DNA of 20,319 nucleotides from Alkalinema sp. CAN_BIN05. GTDB taxonomy: Bacteria; Cyanobacteriota; Cyanobacteriia; Leptolyngbyales; Leptolyngbyaceae. Location: positions 1 through 20,319 of the forward strand of contig JAJAYH010000025.1 in NCBI GenBank assembly GCA_026786325.1, given 5' to 3'. Every line of letters starts with the position of its first letter. Within the stretch, counting starts at the first letter, position 1. The notes beneath the pieces are model-generated. The model saw nothing but the letters and a program-made list of their open reading frames with translations. It did not search any database and was not told the DNA's origin. A program made the position numbers and the translations under genes. This document shows positions 15,926-20,319 of this stretch, piece by piece.

Positions 15926-18571
15926 ATGCAGCCAACAGATCCGAGCAAGTTCACCGAAAAAGCATGGGAGGCTATTGTCCAGTCTCAGGATATTGTCCGA
16001 CGATATAAGCACCAAAACCTTGAAGCCGAACATTTACTAATTGCGCTTTTAGAGCAACCTGATGGACTTGCGACTCGGATGTTGGCTAAGGTGAACGTCG
16101 ATGTGACGCGTTTTTTCCAGCAACTGGATGACTTTACAAATCGACAGCCGAAGCTCGGCACCGTCGATCAGCTTTATGTTGGCTATAGTTTAGAGAAGCT
16201 GCTCGATCGGGCCGAAATTACTCGCAAGTCTTTACAGAATGATTTAATTTCTGAAGCGCATATTTTAATTGGCTTTTCGACGGATCCCCGCATCGGAATG
16301 CGAATGTTTCGAGCATCAAACCTAGACGTGAAGCAGCTTGAAGGTGCGGTCAATGAAGTCATAAAGGAAGCCGCTGCTGCCGTGAAAGAAGTTGCCGCCA
16401 CTGTACCGGGATTACCCTCGGGAAATGTAAGCAGTAGTTCGGCTCAGTCTCCATTGGAGCGCTTTGGCCGAGATCTAACAGAAATGGCGAGGCTGGGGAA
16501 GATTGATCCGGTGATCGGTCGAGATGAGGAAATTCGTCGGGTGATTCAGGTTCTGTCGCGGCGCAGTAAAAATAATCCGGAGTTGATTGGGGAACCGGGA
16601 GTGGGCAAAACGGCGATCGCAGAAGGCTTAGCATCCCGAATTGCAGATGGTCAGGTGCCGGATTCATTAAAGGATCAGCAATTGATTTCATTGGATATGG
16701 GATCGTTGATTGCGGGGGCAAAGTATCGCGGTGAATTTGAAGAACGTTTGCGATCGTGTTTGAAAGCGGTGATGGATTCTGAAGGACAAATTATATTGTT
16801 CATTGATGAATTGCATACCGTTATGGGCGCAGGGGGCAGTCAGGGCGCGATGGATGCAAGTAATTTGCTTAAACCGATGTTGGCGCGGGGTGAATTGCGG
16901 TGCATTGGCGCGACGACTATTGATGAATATCGGACTCATATTGAAAAAGATCCAGCCTTCGATCGGCGTTTTCAGCAAGTCTTAGTTGAGCAGCCTAGCA
17001 TAGACGATACGATTTCAATTTTGCGTGGTTTGAAAGAACGGTATGAAGCGCATCATGGCGTAAAGATTTCTGATTCGGCATTGGTGGCGGCTGCAACATT
17101 GTCGTCGCGTTATATTGCCGATCGTTTTTTGCCCGATAAGGCGATCGATTTGGTGGATGAAGCAGCGGCAAAACTGAAGATGGAAGTCACCTCTAAGCCC
17201 GCTGATTTGGAGATGATGGAGCGACGGCTGACGAAATTGCAAATGGAAAAGCGATCGCTTTCTGACGAAGGTAAAAACACGAGCGATTCATCTAGAATTC
17301 GTATTGAAAAAATCGAGAATGAAATCGAAGATCTTGAATTGAAGAAAACAGATTTAACGACACGTTGGGAAACTGAAAAAGCCTTACTTGATGAACGCAA
17401 TGATGATTTGAAAAAAGAGGAACAACTTCGTACCCGAATCAAACAAGCCGAACGGGAATTTGATTACAACAATATGTATCGCTTGCAGTATGAATTGCAA
17501 CAACTTGAAGCGGAACATGCCAAAAAAGAATCAGATATTACGGCGATGCAGTCTTCAAAATCGACCCTTGCTCGTGAACAGGTAAATGAATCCGACATTG
17601 CTGAAATCGTGGCTATGTGGACTGGAATTCCAGTCAGTCGTTTGGTTGAATCTGAACGCCAAAAGCTATTAAATTTGGAATCCCATTTACAGCAAAAAGT
17701 CATTGGCCAAGAAGATGCGATCGAAGCTGTGGCATCGGCCATTCGTCGGGCACGATCGGGAATGAAAGATGCTAACCGTCCGATCGGATCATTCTTATTC
17801 TTGGGTCCGACGGGTGTAGGGAAAACGGAGCTAGCACGGGCTTTGGCGGAAGTTCTGTTTGATACGCAAGACGCGATGATTCGGCTGGATATGTCGGAAT
17901 ATATGGAAAAAAATTCAGTGATGCGAGTGATCGGATCGCCTCCCGGATATGTGGATTCGGAGAAGGGCGGACAATTGACGGAAGCGGTGCGTCGTAAACC
18001 CTATTCGGTTATTTTGCTAGATGAGATGGAGAAAGCACATCCTGATGTATTCAATATCTTTTTGCAAATGCTCGATGATGGCCGAATTACGGATGGACAG
18101 GGCCGTACGGTGGCGTTTGGCAATACTGTAATTATTATGACGAGTAATGTGGGAAGCGGGGATATTCTGGAATTGTCATCGGACGATCGGAATCATCCCG
18201 AATTAGAAGCGCGTGTTTTGGGTGCATTGCGTAAACAATTCCGCCCCGAATTTCTCAATCGAATTGATGAAACAATTATATTCCATCCATTAGGCCGTGC
18301 GGAACTTGGGAGTATTGTTGGGTTGCAAATTCATAGAATTGAGGCATTGTTGGCGGATCAGAAAATTGCGCTGAAAATTACGACAGCAGCGAGATTGTAT
18401 CTTGCAGAAGAAGGTTATGACCCGGCCTATGGTGCTCGTCCATTACGTCGTGCGATTCAACGTAAGCTCCAGAATCCGATCGCAACTAAACTATTGGATC
18501 AAACGTTTTCAGCGGGAGATACGATTTTAATTGATTGTGTGAATGATGTTTTGACCTTCGATCGGAAGTGA
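15926..18571 (+). CDS. clpB: Chaperone ClpB (Hsp100 disaggregase)
   Basis: This 881-residue cytoplasmic AAA+ protein forms a hexamer that pulls proteins out of aggregates with DnaK. The N-domain spans about residues 1-150 (FTEKAWEAIVQSQDIV). AAA-1 has Walker A GEPGVGKT at 222-229 and a Walker B region IILFIDELHTVMGAGG. The M-domain coiled coil spans about 410-540. AAA-2 has Walker A GPTGVGKT at 627-634 and VILLDEMEKAHPDVFN. The C-terminus keeps DPAYGARPLRRAIQRKL. Length is normal. Just before the first Walker A it reads NNPELIG where NNPVLIG is usual, a single-base difference of unknown effect. Cyanobacteria carry two clpB genes; I cannot tell with confidence which this is. It follows the Uma2 gene but is probably expressed from its own leader. 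Confidence 0.96.
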   Translation: MQPTDPSKFTEKAWEAIVQSQDIVRRYKHQNLEAEHLLIALLEQPDGLATRMLAKVNVDVTRFFQQLDDFTNRQPKLGTVDQLYVGYSLEKLLDRAEITRKSLQNDLISEAHILIGFSTDPRIGMRMFRASNLDVKQLEGAVNEVIKEAAAAVKEVAATVPGLPSGNVSSSSAQSPLERFGRDLTEMARLGKIDPVIGRDEEIRRVIQVLSRRSKNNPELIGEPGVGKTAIAEGLASRIADGQVPDSLKDQQLISLDMGSLIAGAKYRGEFEERLRSCLKAVMDSEGQIILFIDELHTVMGAGGSQGAMDASNLLKPMLARGELRCIGATTIDEYRTHIEKDPAFDRRFQQVLVEQPSIDDTISILRGLKERYEAHHGVKISDSALVAAATLSSRYIADRFLPDKAIDLVDEAAAKLKMEVTSKPADLEMMERRLTKLQMEKRSLSDEGKNTSDSSRIRIEKIENEIEDLELKKTDLTTRWETEKALLDERNDDLKKEEQLRTRIKQAEREFDYNNMYRLQYELQQLEAEHAKKESDITAMQSSKSTLAREQVNESDIAEIVAMWTGIPVSRLVESERQKLLNLESHLQQKVIGQEDAIEAVASAIRRARSGMKDANRPIGSFLFLGPTGVGKTELARALAEVLFDTQDAMIRLDMSEYMEKNSVMRVIGSPPGYVDSEKGGQLTEAVRRKPYSVILLDEMEKAHPDVFNIFLQMLDDGRITDGQGRTVAFGNTVIIMTSNVGSGDILELSSDDRNHPELEARVLGALRKQFRPEFLNRIDETIIFHPLGRAELGSIVGLQIHRIEALLADQKIALKITTAARLYLAEEGYDPAYGARPLRRAIQRKLQNPIATKLLDQTFSAGDTILIDCVNDVLTFDRK

Positions 18572-18590
18572 TCGAGTGATGCCGCGCCGG

Positions 18591-18683
18591 TTCACTTCCC
18601 CCCAAGTCTTCAACCTCTTCAATCAAATGTACAACATCAATTTCATTCCAGCGTTCTTCTCGCAAAAGATTGTTTGTTTGATC
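18591..18683 (-). pseudogene. DUF29 family fragment
   Basis: On the minus strand, a short frame reads NNLLREERWNEIDVVHLIEE followed by VEDLGGSE. This matches the N-terminal core of DUF29 proteins (LR-x-x-R-[FW]-x-x-[LI]-D-x-x-x-L-I-E-E-[IV]-E-x-[LM]-G-x-S-E). The frame meets a TAG just upstream and runs into the clpB 3' end downstream, so only about 30 codons of a roughly 150-codon gene remain. The assignment is by eye. Confidence 0.5.
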
Positions 18684-18778
18684 AATCTATGAATTGATAT
18701 CTGTTGAGTAGGTATTAACTATAGTTGTAAAACTGAACTGGATTAATTTTGTTTTAGCCAACCTTCTAGATCAGCGAT

Positions 18779-18802
18779 TTCCTTCGGGAGGCTACGCCAA
18801 CG
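18779..18802. repeat. Common cyanobacterial interspersed repeat fragment
   Basis: CCTTCGGGAGGCTACGCCAA inside this stretch is a core seen in many cyanobacterial dispersed palindromic repeats, from memory. It lies in the non-coding stretch between clpB and the WD40/hydrolase fragment. The rest of 18684-18836 shows nothing I can assign. Confidence 0.5.
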
Positions 18803-18836
18803 TCCCAAAATCGGTTAGTGTCATAAATTATTCGCG

Positions 18837-19298
18837 GTGGCTCAGAAGATAAAAATCGAGTCTCTCTGTGCAAGGGTTTCAAAAATCTCAACTCCAGAGC
18901 GCGAAAGATTCAAGACACTAACGAAAATTCCGGTAGGGGCTGCATTTTTTCCAGATGGGAATCAAGTGGTGGGCCGAGGGTATGATTCGCGATTGCAAAT
19001 GTGGAATAGATTCCCAGAGACGATCGATCGCTATCCTATGGCATACGGGACTTGTGGTAAAAATGATTGTGTTATGGATTCAATTCAGCGTATTTTGAAT
19101 TCATCACGAAATCAAACTATTGTGAAACCTATTATTGCAGGCATATGGCAACAATCTTATGCCAATCGTCCAGCCCTTGATGTTCAAATGCGCGAAATAC
19201 GTAAACGCTTTCCTTACATCACCGAGCTAAGTCACTTTTCTTATTCATGGCAAGAACCCGCCTCCGATCGCGATCGTAAGGCTTGCCGAGTTCCTTAA
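18837..19298 (+). pseudogene. WD40-like blade joined to the tail of a glycosyl-hydrolase-like protein
   Basis: The frame opens with a GTG at 18837 and gives 153 residues. Residues about 31-57 (VGAAFFPDGNQVV then YDSRLQMWN) look like one WD40 blade. From about residue 58, ETIDRYPMAYGTCG, then IIAGIWQQSYANRP, then ELSHFSYSWQEP and DRDRKACR resemble the end of cyanobacterial family-10-like glycoside hydrolases (DUF187/COG1649-like, from memory). One blade cannot fold as a propeller, and the hydrolase lacks its barrel, so the ORF is most likely a chance join of two relics. No ribosome-binding site is seen. It lies in a region with other broken genes. A short functional protein cannot be excluded. 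Confidence 0.5.
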
Positions 19299-19372
19299 GT
19301 TGGTGAATGTTGAGTGAAATAGTGAACGTTTCTGGTGTTTCGACTCCAAATTGGCAAGAGAATATTCTCGAT

Positions 19373-19396
19373 GACCTATGGTCGGTCGTAGACCAT
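19373..19396 (+). repeat. 24-bp small dispersed repeat, copy 2
   Basis: The unit starts GACCTATGGTCGG and ends TAGACCAT. It lies between CTCGAT and CGACCG, so removing it restores CTCGATCGACCG. It agrees with copy 1 at 22 of 24 positions. ATGGTC and GACCAT inside it can form a 6-base stem with a 7-base loop. Confidence 0.7.
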
Positions 19397-19479
19397 CGAC
19401 CGTTCCAATAGGCGATAAGAATTCTTCGAGATATTGTTTTGCGAGTTGGTCGAAGGGGCTTTGAGTCATGGAGAACGAT

Positions 19480-19503
19480 GACCTCTGGTTGATCAAAGAC
19501 CAT
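19480..19503 (+). repeat. 24-bp small dispersed repeat, copy 3
   Basis: The unit starts GACCTCTGGTTGA and ends AAGACCAT. It lies between AACGAT and CGATTT, so removing it restores AACGATCGATTT. It is more diverged than copies 1 and 2, agreeing with copy 2 at 19 of 24 positions, but has exactly the same length and the same target context. It lies 107 bases after copy 2. Confidence 0.6.
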
Positions 19504-19550
19504 CGATTTTAATGCCCTATGATAGCGAATGAGGGGCGATCGCCACATGA

Positions 19551-19655
19551 CGACCTACCCAATACGACCTACCCAATACGAGCGACATTGTTACGAGCGA
19601 CATTGTTGGAATTGCCATTGGAATGACTATTGGAATGACTATTGGAATGGCCGTT
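19551..19655. repeat. Three adjacent short tandem repeats at the TPR gene end
   Basis: Two 14-base units (CGACCTACCCAATA, 19551-19578), two 15-base units (CGAGCGACATTGTT plus one base, 19579-19608) and four 12-base units (GGAATGACTATT and variants, 19608-19655) stand side by side. The stop codon of the minus-strand TPR gene lies within the second 14-base unit. The 15- and 12-base units encode NNVAR and SNSH/SNGH-type repeats. Confidence 0.75.
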
Positions 19656-20319
19656 GCTCATTGCACCATCAATGACGAGGGACTTTTGAAGTTGACTGAC
19701 GGCCTTTAAAGCTTGTTGGTGGCTGCTCCTGTGGCCTTGGGCTTGGAAGAGTTTAGCCGATTCTTTTAGATCACGAATGGCACCAATCCGATCGCCCAAC
19801 TTCGTCCGAGCTATACCCCGATAGAAATAGGCCGACGCGTCTTGTTCATTCAGAATAATCACATGGCTAAAATCCTCCACTGCACCCATTTTGTTTCCCA
19901 TTTGCGATCGGGCCAAACCCCGTTGAAAATACGCTTGATTACAATTTGCATCAATATGAACCGCATCGCTATAATCCTCCATCGCCCCTATAGGATTACC
20001 CAACTCCGCCCGGATTATGCCCCGGTTACAATAAGCCATACTGTTGCAAGGATTGCCCAAAATGGCACGGTTCAAATCTGCAACAGCCTCGTCTTTTTTG
20101 CCGAGTTCATAGTAAACTAATCCGCGATTGTTATAGGCAATATCGTGATCAGCATTAATAGCAATCACTTGGATATAGTCAGCGATCGCACCTTGTTGAT
20201 CGCCCAATTCATATCGGGTTAAGGCTCGGTTGAAATACGCATCTGCATCAGTTTTAGATAGAACTGGATTTTCAAAGCGATCGTTCAGACTTTGTATTAC
20301 ATCGAGATCTGTTGTTTTC
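19569..20319 (-). CDS. TPR-repeat protein, partial
   Basis: The frame is open from the right edge of the window (20319) to a TAG at 19569-19571, about 250 codons, so the start is missing. It contains at least five 34-residue TPR units, for example IAYNNRGLVYYELGKKDEAV, MAYCNRGIIRAELGNPIGAM and QAYFQRGLARSQMGNKMGAV. The repeats are of the A-Y-x-N-R-G type common in cyanobacterial Sel1/TPR proteins, so the protein is a scaffold for protein contacts; its partner is unknown. The C-terminus is a low-complexity Ser/Asn/His tail (NGHSNSHSNSHSNGNSNN) then NVARNNVARIG, created by short tandem DNA repeats. A TTG at 20207 is not the real start, because repeat sequence continues upstream of it. Confidence 0.85.
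   Translation of the reverse strand, partial: KTTDLDVIQSLNDRFENPVLSKTDADAYFNRALTRYELGDQQGAIADYIQVIAINADHDIAYNNRGLVYYELGKKDEAVADLNRAILGNPCNSMAYCNRGIIRAELGNPIGAMEDYSDAVHIDANCNQAYFQRGLARSQMGNKMGAVEDFSHVIILNEQDASAYFYRGIARTKLGDRIGAIRDLKESAKLFQAQGHRSSHQQALKAVSQLQKSLVIDGAMSNGHSNSHSNSHSNGNSNNVARNNVARIG

Noticed and set aside
19219..19548. Minus-strand ORF of 109 codons across the two 24-bp repeats
   Set aside because: It has no recognisable family and no sign of coding beyond an open frame. It overlaps the 3' end of the WD40/hydrolase fragment and contains the inserted repeats.
19551..19655. CRISPR array
   Set aside because: The units are 12-15 bases, directly adjacent, without spacers, and partly coding.

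Overview
The window is chromosomal DNA from a cyanobacterium, probably a Leptolyngbya-like or related filamentous lineage (the genus is inference). The evidence is the very high density of CGATCG and GCGATCGC (HIP1) sites, and several genes that are typical of cyanobacteria: a DUF3727 protein, a CofE-like protein, a 206-residue GDT1/Mnx-type manganese transporter, and the gene order GNAT, ruvX, DUF3727, mltG, yqeG. I see no rRNA, tRNA, CRISPR array or complete insertion sequence.

Layout. 1-903 (minus) is an amino-acid ABC transporter permease cut by the window edge, divergent from a glycosyltransferase with TPR repeats (976-2199). 2272-3836 is an AAA ATPase with a PD-(D/E)XK nuclease domain, broken by a frameshift. 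A gene-free stretch follows (3837-4173) with a terminator-like hairpin and a minus-strand fragment resembling the end of a universal stress protein. 4174-11168 is a long co-directional block: SpoIID/LytB amidase enhancer, CofE-like protein, GNAT-like acetyltransferase, ruvX, DUF3727, mltG and yqeG. SpoIID/LytB and MltG act on peptidoglycan, RuvX on DNA and rRNA processing, and YqeG is a HAD phosphatase. Next come a small membrane-anchored protein (minus), the Mnx-type transporter, miaB, an AI-2E-family permease (minus), a Uma2-family nuclease with a heptad-repeat tail, and clpB.

The stretch from 18572 to about 19570 is a graveyard of broken pieces between clpB and a TPR gene that runs off the right edge. 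It holds a DUF29 fragment, a common cyanobacterial repeat, an ORF joining a WD40-like blade to the tail of a glycosyl-hydrolase-like protein, and two copies of a small dispersed repeat.

The most interesting observation is a 24-bp unit present three times (3551-3574, 19373-19396, 19480-19503). Each copy is exactly 24 bp and each sits inside a CGATCG site, between CGAT and CG, so removing it restores CGATCG. One copy lies in frame inside the nuclease domain of the broken AAA gene and adds eight codons. This looks like a very small mobile repeat of the SDR kind that uses the HIP1 core as its target.
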